This document shows, piece after piece, positions 46,686 to 58,976 of a DNA stretch of 64,000 nt. Both the position numbers and the translations under genes were made by a program. Source of the DNA: Phoronis australis (Eukaryota; Phoronida; Phoronidae). Below the pieces are notes generated by a model. It did no database searches. It was given only the letters and a program-made list of their open reading frames with translations, and had not been told where the DNA came from. Each line of letters begins with the position of its first letter. The first letter of the stretch is position 1. Location: positions 73,233-137,232 of the forward strand of contig NMRA01000279.1 of the NCBI GenBank assembly GCA_002633005.1, written 5' to 3'.

Positions 46686-46972
46686 CTTTGGCAAAGTACC
46701 GGAAATAGCCAACAAACTTTTGTTTTTACTTGAATAAAATTGAAATATATAGTAAAATGAAATTCTTTATAATTAAATAATAATAATATTGTATTTTTAA
46801 TGATTAATTTATTACATTTTAGGAAAATTTATAACATTACTTATGCGTTATGTGGTGCGCATTGAAGTTGCATTTTTGCACAGCATCCACAAACGGTACA
46901 CCAACACAACCGGCTCAGTGATTAGAGTTCACAGGGTTTCAGTTCACTCCACGCATCCGTCCATCACCGAAT
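46686..46972. promoter_or_regulatory. Candidate promoter region between EIF4B and LZTFL1
   Basis: The two genes start head to head. Just upstream of the EIF4B ATG, read on the minus strand, is GGCTATTTCCGGTACTTTGC, holding a TTCCGG ETS-type core, and the start codon itself lies in AAGATGGC, a YY1-like motif. Both are typical of promoters of housekeeping genes. No TATA box is obvious. The sequence then becomes very AT-rich (46740-46840). Transcription starts are not known. Confidence 0.35.
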
Positions 46973-49900
46973 ATGGTAAATATTTCTCGGCCTGCAACAA
47001 CAACATGTGAATTCGTGTTGTACAAGTAGCGACTCTTGCACCTTCAAGCTTCCCTTGTTTTTCAATCATTCAATGTCAGTTTCAATGACAGTGTATCATT
47101 GATGAAAATTTTGGTGACTCCAGGACTTGAACCCAGGTTGCACATGTGAGACTCGAGCGACTAAACGGTTTGGCCAAGAGGCAATTGCCGCTTTGCAAGT
47201 GAAGCAAAGAGGCTTTGTCTGGATCTACGTTACACTCTTAAATCTCATGTGACAACACGGCCTCCCTCTTCCGCGGAATTGGCACGCCTGCTGGCTGCAG
47301 ATCTCAGGTCTTCTCAGGAAAACAGCGGCATCCTGGAATTTGCCCTCATCAACACTACCCTGTGTCCTGGAATTTGCCATCACCAACACTCTCCTTGTGT
47401 GCAGAATCCACCACCACCAGGCCGGCACCCTCTCCATCCAACAATCAGAGCAAATATTTACATCTCGGGGTTAATTGCGGATTTTTCCTTAGGCTTAGTT
47501 GGGCGCCAATGGTGACAATTTTGGTGACTTTTGGACTTGAACCCAGGTTGCACGTGTGAGAGCCGAGCATCTAAACCGTTCAGACAACAGGCAATTGCCA
47601 CTTGGCAAGCAACTTAGACTTTACTTAGACTCAGAGAAGCTTTATCTGGCTATGCATCACACCCGGAAGTCACGTGTCACAACTATGTCAACTGGCCTGT
47701 CAAGATTGTCAAAATGGCCGACAAGCACGTTTATTAACCGCTCGTCATGACACTACTAGTACAGTGTTGTGAAAAGCAGCTGATAGCGCCTGTGAGTCAC
47801 CACTTGTTTTTTCGCTCTGGTCAGATGTGGCGTTTCCTGATTTAGAGAAAAGAATAATTAGTAGCAATTAAATGGCCTGGCGTTGTTCAGTGGATGAAAC
47901 TGGTTCTCTAAATCAGAAACGTGTTAACTGAGGCTCTAATTAAGGCAAGTGCTCATTTCTTGAACGAGCGATCATTTCAACATGAAACTTGTATCAAGAT
48001 GTACATCTTATTGAAAGTCAAAATTTTCCAAATGGTTCGTGGCAAAATTCTCCGACTGTCAAATGTGAAATGAGCTTGCCAAAACAAGGAAACCCCAAAT
48101 GCCTGGGTGCGAAAGTCTTGTCCTCCTCCCTAAGCATCATATTGTTGGCCTCGGTCAAAAATGACGTAACTGGCACATATAAAGCATCTGAATTGAAAAA
48201 CTAGGCAGATGTCCACTAGAACACCCAAAAATTGTCTGAACAGACACTTTTATTTGTTTTTAGTTGAACAGAGAATTAAGAATCTATTGTATGCTCGGCG
48301 ACGACCAATTTCACTCTCAGGCCCAATATCCCACCCAAGCTCAGCTCCTACTTCTGGCAAAAACATACTGATCAAAGCATATCTGTGCATGTATCGTAAG
48401 CGGGACCTTCCATTTTTGCCAAGCAATTATGACTGAGTAGTATTTTGAGTCTTGGATGTTTGTGTGGCGACATCGTAGGATTATGACCAAGGGGATCCGG
48501 TAAAGGACGGACATTGATTGGATTAACACGCAGTCCAATCAAAACGTGATTGGCTAGAATGTGTGTATGTCAAGTTCCCCTGATTTAATTTGATTTAAAT
48601 GTCTGCTGTAACCTGTTCTTCAGGCATCTTCACTAGGAGTCAGCGATCATCATCATAGCAGTATTGTCGAGTTTATTCGCTTCACTCGCCAACAAAGAGG
48701 TGCCAGGTTACACGCGGTAGACAGATGCTTTGAAGATTTAAAAGACAGCAGGTAATTGGTGTGAGATAAGCTTCTCACTGGTATATTGTAAGTCAAAAAT
48801 AGTTAGCAGCAATTCAGATACTGCGTTGAAAATTCTTCAGTTTGGGGCACAATATGGCAGACGGGTAAAATTTCATTTTGTCAAATCTCTCTACAAAAAT
48901 AACTTTTCAGCCATATTTGGTTTGCATTTAACATGGTTTGTGTGACGTAGATTTACAAAACAATATTTGGTAAAATGTTGGGTATGTGACAAACCTCTGA
49001 AAAATAGAAATGTGGCAGTTTTAGCAATTTTTTTTGTCCCAAATTGAAGGATTTTTACTTTTCTTTCTTGTACACTTGTTAAGAGTAATTCAATCGATGC
49101 CTGAGAAAATAACAAAATTGAGTTCATACCATGATAAAGAAATGAAAGCTGTTAGCCTCAGACTGAGGGTATTAAGGGCTTAGTCTTGTTATTGATTTGA
49201 GGGATTAGGTAGGAATGTAGCCATCGAGCTACTCCAAATATAAAATCGGCTTCATTCAATGAGACCAACTCTTTGGACAATAATATAGTAACCAATCCTA
49301 ATTAGAGAGACCGTGCACTTGCCTTTTATATCATAATTAGAAAATGAGGCATGCGATGTATACAGAGAAAGGAGGGATGTCTAAGGCTCTGTCTGCACCT
49401 CATTGGCCATTTCAGACTAATGGAAGACACGTTTACTGTGGACGAGGTGACCGAGATGTTGGACGGTCTGCTGGCTGTTGTCCGCGGTGAGGTGGAGTCT
49501 GAGTTGATCAACACTTCACATATGAATGTACTGTTGCTGAGACAGATGTTTCAACAGGCAGAGAAGTGGCACCTCAAGCTGCAGGCGGACATATCAGAGC
49601 TGGAGAACAGGTGAGAGCGGTAGTGAGGTACAGTAAAAATTAACCGCAGTTTGTACTGTAAAAATTGATATACTCCTACAGACTTAAGACCTCGTGTGTA
49701 AGCTTTTGAAATAAAGTTAATTTTTTGAGTATTAATATAAATTGCTCATGTCGCGTAACAATTTGGAATTAATATTTTTGTTCAGGCGAGGCTGTTACCT
49801 CTTGTATCTAGATGTGGTGTGGGATTTGGCAGAATTCTCACCCGACAGCATGGTTCCCCTCAGGCTGGTCCCCCTCGGGCTTGTCCCTCTCGGGCGATAA

Positions 49901-52900
49901 TTCTGCCAAATCTCACAAAGGGTCTAGGTAAGGGAATTAACAGCCACGAAAATGTAATAATCTATTTATCCCGCATTAAGTAATAAACTCTCCGACATTC
50001 TGCAAACAGTCACACAGTCAATTTAAACTTTTCCCTAATCAATTTCTTTTCACACTTTACACGCACAAGTTTTCTAGGACCAATAAGGAAGACAGTCTCT
50101 AGAGTTTTGGACAGGAAAACTCCTGCAAAAATTGAGTTTTTCTTAATTCTGGGCAATTTTGGCATTCGTCGTGTCTTTCAAATTTCAGTCAATGTGTTTT
50201 CAATCTGTAGAGTGAGTAATTTTTGCTGTCTTTCCGGTGATTCTTGAATTTGGTACGGCCAGTATTGCCTATTTCTAGAATTGAGCAAATAAATTTGTCA
50301 CTGTCCTGACATCTATGGATATTTATTCAGGTTATCACACTTCTTTGAATCGGCATTGCAGCCGTCGGCACAGCAGTAATACTTTCTTGGCATGACTAAA
50401 GTATGTTGTAAAATATAAAGTATTCAGACGACAGATGCTAACATGTGACTCTCCTGCCTGCCGTATCTGGAGATGGGCTACTATTTCGTACCTCATGGCA
50501 TGGGAGAGCGATCAATGCGGAAGACGAGAATTGGAGAATTTTTACTGTTAGTGTCAACTCAGTTGTGCTAGTCGTTTTTTTTCTTCATCTGTGCTTTGTT
50601 GCCTTATCAGGGAGCTGCTGGAACAGATAAAGGATTTTGAAGAGATGGAGTTCTCTGGCACAAAGCGTGATACAGATTTCGGGGCCTCTAAACCTAAATT
50701 GCAGCCCCTGAACGAGAGTGGAGGTGCCGCTCTCTTACACATGGTAACATATTATATATTATATATTATATTCACGTACTTGTGTACCTATTTAGCAGTG
50801 AAATGGAAAAAACTAAAAACACAGAAAAATTGTGTCACAAAATGTTTGGCATAATGTCTTCTTATTGACAGCCAGTCATCTTCTTGTTGACTGATTTCTA
50901 GTCGACTGACTTGTAGTCTACTGACTTCTAGTCAATTGATTTCCAGGCAGCTTCAGATTCCTGTTTTAGTCTGTTCTTTTGATCTTGGATCTACTATAAG
51001 TTTACATTAAAATCCTTTAAATTTAAAATTCCCTCAAGAAAATCTGCCTAATAAAGAATTTTACTTTTTATTTAACATAAAAAGTCAAATAAGCACACAC
51101 AATACTCACAGCTGTATGATTTCTTGCTCACTAGTCAGTGGTAAATCACCCATTGAAGCAAACATTCCTCTCCTGTTTTTGATCAGTGGTAGCAGTGAAT
51201 AAATTAGTCTGCGATTGACATAAATAATGTCTTACTTCTTGGTCAGACTCATCTTGTCTTTCGTCGTCTCTTTCAGGAAATAGATCGGCTAAAGGAAGAA
51301 AATGAAAAACTGAAAGATAGGCTAAAACAGGTGGAATCTAAGGTAAGTGACAAAAAGTAGTTTGAGTCTCACGATGCACTCACAACTGTTTCATCAACGA
51401 ATTATATTTTATGACTTTAAGCAATCAGGTTGGGAAGTCTATGTGTTGCCTGTGAGGTTAAAGCATATCCGTTCATCTTACAGGGTTGTGTTTTTGCTAA
51501 ATAGAAATCTTGATCAAAATTTTTACATGACGGGTGGTGTCATATGGATGTGTACTGGATTTTGAGATACGCTGTTTTTAGGTTATTCATTTGTCACTTT
51601 ATCGTACTAAAAGTAGTTTCCAAAGCGATTCGTCAAAGTCATTTGGAGTTTTTTGAATTTTGGAAAAGCCTTGAAATTATTTTAAGTTAATTGTTGAGAA
51701 TTTCCCCCAAATTTTCCTTACTTTGAGCATCATGGTATTGAATGTATAACTGCAGACTGTCTGGTACACGCTGTGCCAGACACAGGCCACTTAGGTGGGC
51801 CTATTGCACTCATCATCTGGAACCATTTCTATGTTTTATTAGTATACAGTTAAACCGAGCTGAGGAGCTATAAACCTGACTCAAGGGTCTAACAGTGTGT
51901 CCCAGTGGGGCTCGAACCCACGAGCTTGAGTTAAGGAAGCAGACACATACCCCACTAGGTTACACTGCCTCCACACAACATGGTATTTCTATGCCCCTGT
52001 TTATGTCTGCTGAAAGAAACAATGGGTGGTTGGCAGGTTGTACTGAGACAAGACCTGCCCATGCTTGACGAGATATGATTGACACATCTATCCTTACCAC
52101 TCGATTATCTGTGTCTTCATGTGTGTCTGGCAAAGTCTGTTGCGTCGCAACAAGATAAATGTCTTAGCGTTGGCACCACTCGTGTTATCTGTGTCTTCCC
52201 GTCTGTCTGTTTTAGGCTATTGGGTTCCAGCAAGATAAACAGCAGCTTGAGGCTAGTCTACGACAGGCCAAGGCTTCTGGGTCAACACAACAGGACAGTC
52301 GGGTATGACTGGCTAGTGTTCGTAATACTCAGCTAGATTGGACCGGATAGCAAAATTCCTTGCCCACTTACTAATCATTGCTCATTTAACTTGAAAGATA
52401 CTACTGGTCCGTAATGGAAATCAGGCTAGTCAAAGTATCTGGAATTGGCTTGTTTGCTCAGTTGGTTATGTCAACATAACATTCCAAGCTTGGAAAAACT
52501 TTCCCTGCTTGGTAATCATTGCTGTGCAAGCTTGATTAAGATTTCTGGTTCGTTATACAATTCAAGATAATTAAGCCTCTTTTTGATATTTTTATCTGAT
52601 TATATAGATTGTTTATTGTCTCCTGACGTCATGTTAAAAATATTTAGATCTCACTAGGAGACGAAGTGTAATGAAAGTGGTCAAACATTACATCCGACTT
52701 CAACTGCCTTTCGTCAGCGACGTAGATTCCCGCCATCCCTTTGCTGTTAAGTCAGCTGCTGCTTGACAATGAAGGCGTGGCCGGGAATCTCAGTCACTGA
52801 TGAAGGCCGGTTGTAGTCGGCTGAAACATTCGACCGCCTTTGATACACCCTTTTGCCTATTAAGTGAGTTCTGCAGGTTGCTAACATAATTGTGTAGTGT

Positions 52901-55900
52901 TTGCATTCTGTCGCAGAGTTCATTTATTTCTCTTTCGAACTACACCACTTGCTGTCATAAATCCAGTTTAGATTTTAATTAACCTGAAAGCTAGACTTGA
53001 AAGTGAATGTTGTAAATCTTGGCTTTGTTTATCAAGTACTGTTTACAACAGCGATCACCTCTTGTTTCATACGAATAACAGTTTTTAGACTCTGTCACTC
53101 TTAAGAACCAGGATTATTACATATTTGACAATCACTGAAGTCTGAGATTTATCAACATGGCTGTTATCAGACTCAGCAGGTGTGATAGCAATCCTCTTGT
53201 GTTCACAGTTCTTATGTATTGTATTGCTGTGTTCACAGTTCTTATGTATTGTATTGCTGTGTTCACAGTTCTTATGTATTGTATTGCTGTGTTCACAGTT
53301 CTTATGCATTGTATTGCTGTGTTCACAGTTCTTATGTATTGTATTGCTGTGTTCGCAGTTCTTATGTATTGTATTGCTGTGTTCGCAGTTCTTATGTATT
53401 GTTTTTGCTGTCACATGCTCCTGCTGTTGACAAGATTGTCGTTGTGATACGGCTTCATCCAAAATTTGTTGAACACACAACAATGTTGACAGTTAATAAT
53501 TTTCAACGAAATTCTCTCGACCCTTTTGTATCTGCATGCAAGTGACAGAGATCTCGAGAAAGTTTCCTGAAATAAATTTCACCTCATGACCAAAACAGCA
53601 AATAATTTTGAAATTTATCTTTGTCACACAGAATTTATACAAATGAAAGTAGTGTCTTCAAAAATTTAATGTGTTTTGATTCTTGAGAAAAAATTCCTTA
53701 CTGTAATCCCAGGATTATTTTTTGTAGCTGTTATTTAAATGTGACCTTCATGGAGTGTGTTGTTTTGTAGGGAGACTCTGGAGAAATGGAGGCCCTGCAG
53801 GAGAAAATGAAGGGACTCAAGTCAGAGATGGAGCAGGTGGGTCTGCCTTCTTCTTACTGGTTGGTTTGGAGAGGTGTCAATTGGTTGATTCTATTATTTT
53901 GACCATTGAGTGTGAATTACAGGATGAGTTGCATTGGCAAATTTGAATTAAAGTGGAACTTGCAGGCTAGTTCCTCATCTCTATGATTGCTTGGCCAAAT
54001 TAGGTAGAAACACAACATAGATCGTCGATGTGAATATGAAGGAGGTTGAAAATTGCCAGATGTTTTTAAGAACGAGTTTTGCCGCAAAAAAGAGCTGCTG
54101 CAGATCACTGAACTGTGTCCAGTAAGTATCGTGACATGGTGCTCGGGAATAACACTGCACGATGCGGGCTATGTGAGCCTGCGAAGTCCGTCATTAGTGC
54201 AAATGTCACCTTTTTGCAGAGTTTTTTATTTTGACATTTACAAGTTGTCAATGAATACAACTGCACTTTGTTTATTATAGATTATGTTAAAATGGCATTG
54301 TCGTTAAGTTCCTGATATACATTAGCATAACTAGGAGCATGTAAATACATCTTTAAGCTGCGAGCCAGTAATGGGCGGTTACAGTGTTTGTAGATCAGTC
54401 CAGCTGGTCTCTTCCAACTAATCAGTAAGATACTGCATGAAACATAACTGCTATCCATTGTGCAGAGCACGATTGCAAGTTATCCTCACCAACTCTGCAG
54501 AAATTTGGTCTTGAACTCCCTCCACACAACTAATTTCCAAAAAATAATTAAATTTCACTTGAGCAAAACTGCAAAGTCTCTAATATTACACACGACTACT
54601 AGTTTCTGAGATAATTTCTTTGAATTACTTACTGTCATGCACGCATGATTGCTTGGCTAAACCTCTTTTCAGTTGCGAAGTGTGACGTAAGACCAAATTC
54701 CTGTCTTAATTGATTTCCGTGAAACAGGCCTCTGAAGGCTGTTCAGTGATCTCTGATCGAGGCTCTCCAAATTGCCATCTGATAAAAATTTTCTTGTTAA
54801 TGCTGTACGAGTTGAAATGCTCGTGTCAGTTTGTGCAGGAGTAGTATTGTTCTGTGTGTTCTTCCTTTCAACAACTGTTGGGGTTATGGCTGCTCCTCTG
54901 TATTCTGTATGAATTTATTTGTCAGAATCTGGCTGGGTCACGCAATAAGGCTTCCAATCTGGAAACAGATTTGACGGACACTAAACACGAACTGTTGAAA
55001 GTGAAGGACATGTTGGAAATGGCTGAGAAGGTGAGCCCCTTGTAACGAGTTCATCCACAGTGCCCTCTGTGGTTACTTTTACCTTCACCCACAGTGCCCC
55101 CTGTTGTTGCTTTTTGGAACCCATCGTGTTCTTGTCCATGGATTGTGCCATAGTTGGGTCCATATAATGAAGACATGGTTGCTATCACAAAAGTGTTTAG
55201 CTGTAGTAATGTTCTAGATTTTTGCCATAACTTCGATTAAGCCAGGTCATTTTGACAAAATTCGTCAACTTTTTTGAAAACTACTGTATTGGCCGTGTGT
55301 TCTTGTAAAATTCGGTTCAGTGCTGCTATAGACCAAGTCCAAGTAAGTTTCTGTTTCACGGCCAGGATGTAAGTTTTTGTACCTTGATTATGTTGTGAAG
55401 CCAAGTTTAAAATTGGACGTGTACATATCCCTGTTTATCTGCCTGAGATACGTAAATCGAATAAGGTCTTTTGCTCTCATAAAATGGGTCTAATATTCCT
55501 GACCATGGTAATATTCTATTTCCGTTATAAATTTAAGTCACGGGAAATGATAACAGCAACAAGCACTGTTTTCACTTTTGTAAATTCAGGGTTGACAAAC
55601 CCGAAAAAACTCCGTGTTTAGTCGAGTCGCTGATGGTTTTGATGTTCATTTTGCTAACGCAGTTAATAAATCTGTCACGGTAAATATCATGAGCTGGGTT
55701 TATTGAGAGTTGAAGGCCTCGTTGAATTTTTGATTTTTAGCCAGCTCAACTGGGCAAAATGTAGCCATTAGTGTCATTAGCCATGTAGACTAACGACGCC
55801 AAAGAGTACATCGCCAATACAACTTTAGAGTGATGAATTATTTTCAGTTTTATTATGACAATCACTAAGAAGTAGGTGTAGAGTGTTTACAGCTTGGTTC

Positions 55901-56889
55901 AATTGTAGGAACTAGAGAAGAAGGTTGCCCAAACAACGCCGTACAAGAACATAAAACAGATGCTGCAGAAAAAGAACGAACAAATTAAAGAGCTACGCAA
56001 GCGACTTGGCAAGTATGTGACGTCAATCATTGTTTGGCGCGTTTGTTAGGAAAGTTAAGAGAACATTTCTTATTTTATCTCCACTGCAGAGTTAGAGAGT
56101 ATATTGTATCAGGTTGTCCATTCATCTGTTCATTGGTACGCAGGGTTATCTTTTCAATTGTTTCTCTTTCCAGAATTGTCTGGATTTTTACAAAACGTCG
56201 CGCGTTTCTGCTCATATGTGCTTCTTTGGCCAATCTGACTGCCCTGCTTGTCCTGTTGGCCGATTTAGTCACATTTTTCTCTACGCTATTTCTGGGGACT
56301 TTATCGTAATCTTAATAATTAGTGATACTTGACTATAGGGGCCCTCATCAGACTACCCAAGTACCGTTCAGTACCATTTTGTTATAATGCATAGAAGTGT
56401 GCAGTGTCTCTGATGAGGAAGGTACTGACTAGCACAGCTTACCTTTGACGTGTATTACTCGTTCTCGCTCAGTGTATTTACATTTTCCTGCTCGTGACGT
56501 TCTTCTTATCAGTTGAGAGTATTTTGAAACTCAACTGACCATGTCAAAAACATAAGCCGTATACACCTTATTCAGGTATTCTCCATTTCAAAACTGACCC
56601 TCTTTTTAGGTTAAAAAACAATGCATTACACGCTATGCATTGTTTTTAAACCTAAAAGGAGGCTCACTTTTAGAACGGCAAATACGTGAATAAGGCACAT
56701 ATAGACTCAGTCATTCAGTCCCTTTTTTTCAATTCTGTGTTTTTATAATTTTACTGGTTTAACTGAATGCAGTTATTAAGCAACTCAAAGATATCTCAAT
56801 TGTTCAAGTATTTAAAACATGGCTTCTGACAATGTCCTGTGCTGTGGTATTCACACATTGTCTTTTTCAGATACGAATCGGAGGATTAG
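46973..56889 (+). CDS. LZTFL1: Leucine zipper transcription factor-like protein 1
   Basis: LZTFL1 (BBS17) is a cytoplasmic coiled-coil protein that binds the BBSome and limits its entry into cilia. Nine coding exons are firm: 48624-48751, 49416-49610, 50611-50743, 51277-51342, 52216-52302, 53771-53836, 54926-55030, 55909-56012 and 56871-56889 (TAG). Phases agree and the total is 300 residues plus the initiator Met, against 299 in human. Alignment is strong throughout, from SLGVSDHHHSSIVEFIRF to the ending KELRKRLGKYESED. The Met must come from a preceding exon. Two candidates are ATG/GTAAAT at 46973-46975, giving M directly before ASSLG, and ATG at 47714 (MADKH) with a weaker donor. I use the first as the left edge only provisionally. 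Confidence 0.95.
47103..47640 (-). repeat. tRNA-derived SINE, family 2, two copies
   Basis: Two copies at about 47103-47215 and 47517-47640 share GGACTTGAACCCAGGTTGCA, which in reverse complement contains the B-box-like GGGTTCAAGTCC, and GGCAATTGCC. They lie in the interval just before the LZTFL1 coding exons and do not resemble family 1 outside the Pol III boxes. Confidence 0.75.
48624..49610 (+). CDS. LZTFL1: LZTFL1 exons encoding the N-terminal domain
   Basis: Exon 48624-48751 encodes ASSLGVSDHHHSSIVEFIRF and DRCFEDLKDSR. Exon 49416-49610 encodes MEDTFTVDEVTEMLDGL, EVESELINTSHMNVLLLRQ and WHLKLQADISELENR. These are the most conserved LZTFL1 segments and differ from human at few positions. 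Confidence 0.97.
48836..49050 (+). repeat. Interspersed repeat, counterpart of 32745-32990
   Basis: Shares GGGGCACAATATGGCAGACG-type, ATAACTTTTCAGCCATATTT-type and AGAAATGTGGCAGTTTTAGC blocks with the inverted copy. It lies in LZTFL1's intron between the first two firm exons. Confidence 0.6.
50611..53836 (+). CDS. LZTFL1: LZTFL1 exons encoding the central region
   Basis: Exons 50611-50743, 51277-51342, 52216-52302 and 53771-53836. Landmarks are SKPKLQPLNESGGAALLHM, IDRLKEENEKLKDRLKQVE (start of the coiled coil, with leucines in heptad spacing) and EALQEKMKGLKSEMEQ. Each matches human at the same place in the protein. Confidence 0.95.
50882..50945 (+). repeat. Short tandem repeat, about 16 bp
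   Basis: About four diverged copies of GACTGACTTCTAGTC in an LZTFL1 intron. Confidence 0.7.
51740..51978 (-). repeat. tRNA-derived SINE, family 1, with 9-bp target duplication
   Basis: Minus-strand copy with GTGGGTTCGAGCCCCACTGG (B box) and the family tail. CATGGTATT occurs on both sides (51731-51739 and 51979-51987), the expected target-site duplication. Confidence 0.88.
53199..53408 (+). repeat. 30-bp minisatellite, 7 copies
   Basis: Units GTGTTCACAGTTCTTATGTA plus TTGTATTGCT, period exactly 30. Late copies have GTTCGCAG. Because 30 is a multiple of three, frames stay open on both strands across the array, producing Cys-rich and TIHKNCEHSN-type repeats; no splice or start context supports a protein. 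Located in an LZTFL1 intron. Confidence 0.95.
54926..56889 (+). CDS. LZTFL1: LZTFL1 exons encoding the C-terminal coiled coil
   Basis: Exons 54926-55030, 55909-56012 and 56871-56889 encode DTKHELLKVKDMLEMAEK, ELEKKVAQTTPYKNIKQML and KKNEQIKELRKRLGKYESED, then TAG. In human LZTFL1 the C-terminal half carries the BBSome contact. The last exon has only 19 coding bases, and the protein ends in ESED where human ends in EPED. Confidence 0.96.
56566..56695. repeat. Foldback element in the last LZTFL1 intron
   Basis: Imperfect inverted arms of about 60 bp: left CCTTATTCAGGTATT, CTCTTTTTAGGTT, AACAATGCAT; right ATGCATTGTTTTTAAACCT, AAAAGGAGGCTCA, GTGAATAAGG. Short loop around TACACGCT. Confidence 0.88.
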
Positions 56890-57535
56890 AAAATCCATAG
56901 GAATTAATCTCACGTGTCCGTCCAACTCTCGACATTCCAGAAGAAGCTGTGTTTTCTGTTGATGTAAGGGCCCCATGTGCCGCCTGTGTTTGAGACAAAC
57001 TACACGCATTACGTTAAGTGACAGCACTGTTATTCAGGGTCAGTCTTTGATTCATCTGAGTACCTTATTCCTTGTAATCTGTCTGCACCGTTGCTATTGT
57101 TTTGTATGATTTCACACATTTCTATATTTCACAGTTTGGTCAAACTCTGTGATTACTGACAAAATGGCGGTTGTGTTTATATTTATATGGATATGGTTAT
57201 GAAATAATTTTGAGAATTTGATTTTAATGACGCTTTGTAGCTTTGCAATTTTTGTGTACTTAAATTAATTTATCTACTGATAGCCCATTTTATCCACCAT
57301 ACATGCGCCTATTTGACCCCAGGTGCGAATATCCGGAAAAAAATTGTTCAAAGAAAATTTTTTACTCAAGTATTTCGCCTACTGGCTTCCAAGCTTCACT
57401 TACAAGCACATGCACCGATCTGTTGTATATGTGCGCATCTTAAATGTTCTTGTCCAGTCTTAGAACTTTTCATTTAATAATGGAACATAAAGGGGCATAT
57501 TCACATTTAGGGGTATGTTCACAATTTAAAAAAGT

Positions 57536-57751
57536 AATTGAGGGTGGTCTGGTACACGTACCAGATGTGCACAGGCCACTCAGGTGGGCACGTGGAACAA
57601 TTTTTATGCTTTATCAATATGTAGTCAAAAGCGAGTTGAGGAGTTATAGACTTGACTCAGAGGACTAGCAGTGTGCTCCAGTGGGACTAAAACACATGAC
57701 CTTGAGAGCAAAGGAAGTGGAAACTTATCCCACTGGGCCACACTGTCGCAT
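57536..57751 (-). repeat. tRNA-derived SINE, family 1, degraded copy
   Basis: Family tail and body are recognisable (GGTCTGGTACACGTACCAGA, GACTTGACTCAGAGGACTAG). The B box is decayed (GTGGGACTAAAACACATGAC region), so this is an older copy. Confidence 0.8.
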
Positions 57752-58375
57752 GGTCCTAAATACGACTGTGCACGGCCATGTTTTGTGTGATACGAGATGA
57801 TGTGATGTGGCCTTCAGGTGGCGTGCGGACCAGACTTAAAAATGTATGCGAGTCAATCTAATATTGTGAAGTGTAAATTTAAAGTGGAATCTTTGTGTCA
57901 AGTTAGATGTTGGTGAAAGGGACATATGCCTGTCGTATATTTGTCGTCATATCAATATGGTAAAATCTCACCAATTTAGGAAACAATATGGCTGAAAGGT
58001 GACATCTTTTTTCTAATTTTTCCATGAAAGACATGTATCACCAAAGTAACACTTTCCAATGTTCCAGCTGTGTACCATAGCTACTGATTGTCAATATTTT
58101 CAAAAATTGTAGAAATTCAGAATCATCTTAGGAGACCATTGACAGTGAAAAAAAGTACAATTTCGGTGATTAATTTTGTCCAAAATTGGTGAGGTTTCAC
58201 TGTACATACATTAGTTACTGGTCCTTTATTGAGTGTATGTCGCTGAATTTTAGTTTGTTGTAATTCTTAATGATCTTAAACTCTTATTTTCAGTTGCTCC
58301 TTTTTACAATGTAGCTATTTTGCTTTCATTGTTTTCTATAAATGAGTAGTTTAAAAGCAGCCCTTCGTTGACACA

Positions 58376-58509
58376 AACTTGATTAAAAATACGACTGTAT
58401 TTTCTGTTGGGTAGCTCCTGTTGGATAATGGAAAACTACAGGGAATACAAAGAATGCAAGGGAGTCAGTGTCTGTGAAGCTATCCAACAGTTGTATTTTT
58501 AATCAAGTT
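58376..58509. repeat. Foldback element with AACTTGATTAAAAATAC ends
   Basis: The first 17 bp and the last 17 bp are exact inverted repeats, and pairing continues with mismatches through CTGTTGG.TAGCT..TG for about 45 bp. Confidence 0.88.
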
Positions 58510-58976
58510 CCTGTAAATGAATGAAAGATCCGAAGATGTGTAATTTCTGTACACAAACTTCACTGAGCAATTCATATCAAATTCAGTTGAGTTTGAAGAT
58601 ATTTGGAGTTGTGTTGAATGTGCATCATTTGGCCGTGGGTTCAAATCTGTTTTGTTGAAGATTTTAACTAAAATGAAGTGGAATGAGTATGTGTTTGTTT
58701 CTGTTAATACATTGTCTGGAGCGAGGGGCTGTGACGAAAGAAAAATAGACTTAATAGTGTTACTGATGTCAGAAAGTCATTTAAGTATATTTGTCGTTAT
58801 TCAAGAATTTTTCCTTTTTCATAGTCATTGCTGTACAGTAAAACACAAAAGTAATCGGACAAAATACCATTTTTCCGTCATGGCGGCTAACTCTGTAACA
58901 GGAAAAACGACCGCTAATAACTACCAGAATGGCAGAAAGGTTTAGCCACCTTACCAACTTACTTATTCTCCTTGGT

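Noticed and set aside
53085-53545. 132-residue minus-strand frame with TIHKNCEHSN repeats and overlapping plus-strand frames
   Set aside because: The 30-bp unit is a multiple of three, so any stop-free unit stays open in every copy. It sits in an LZTFL1 intron and lacks splice or start support.
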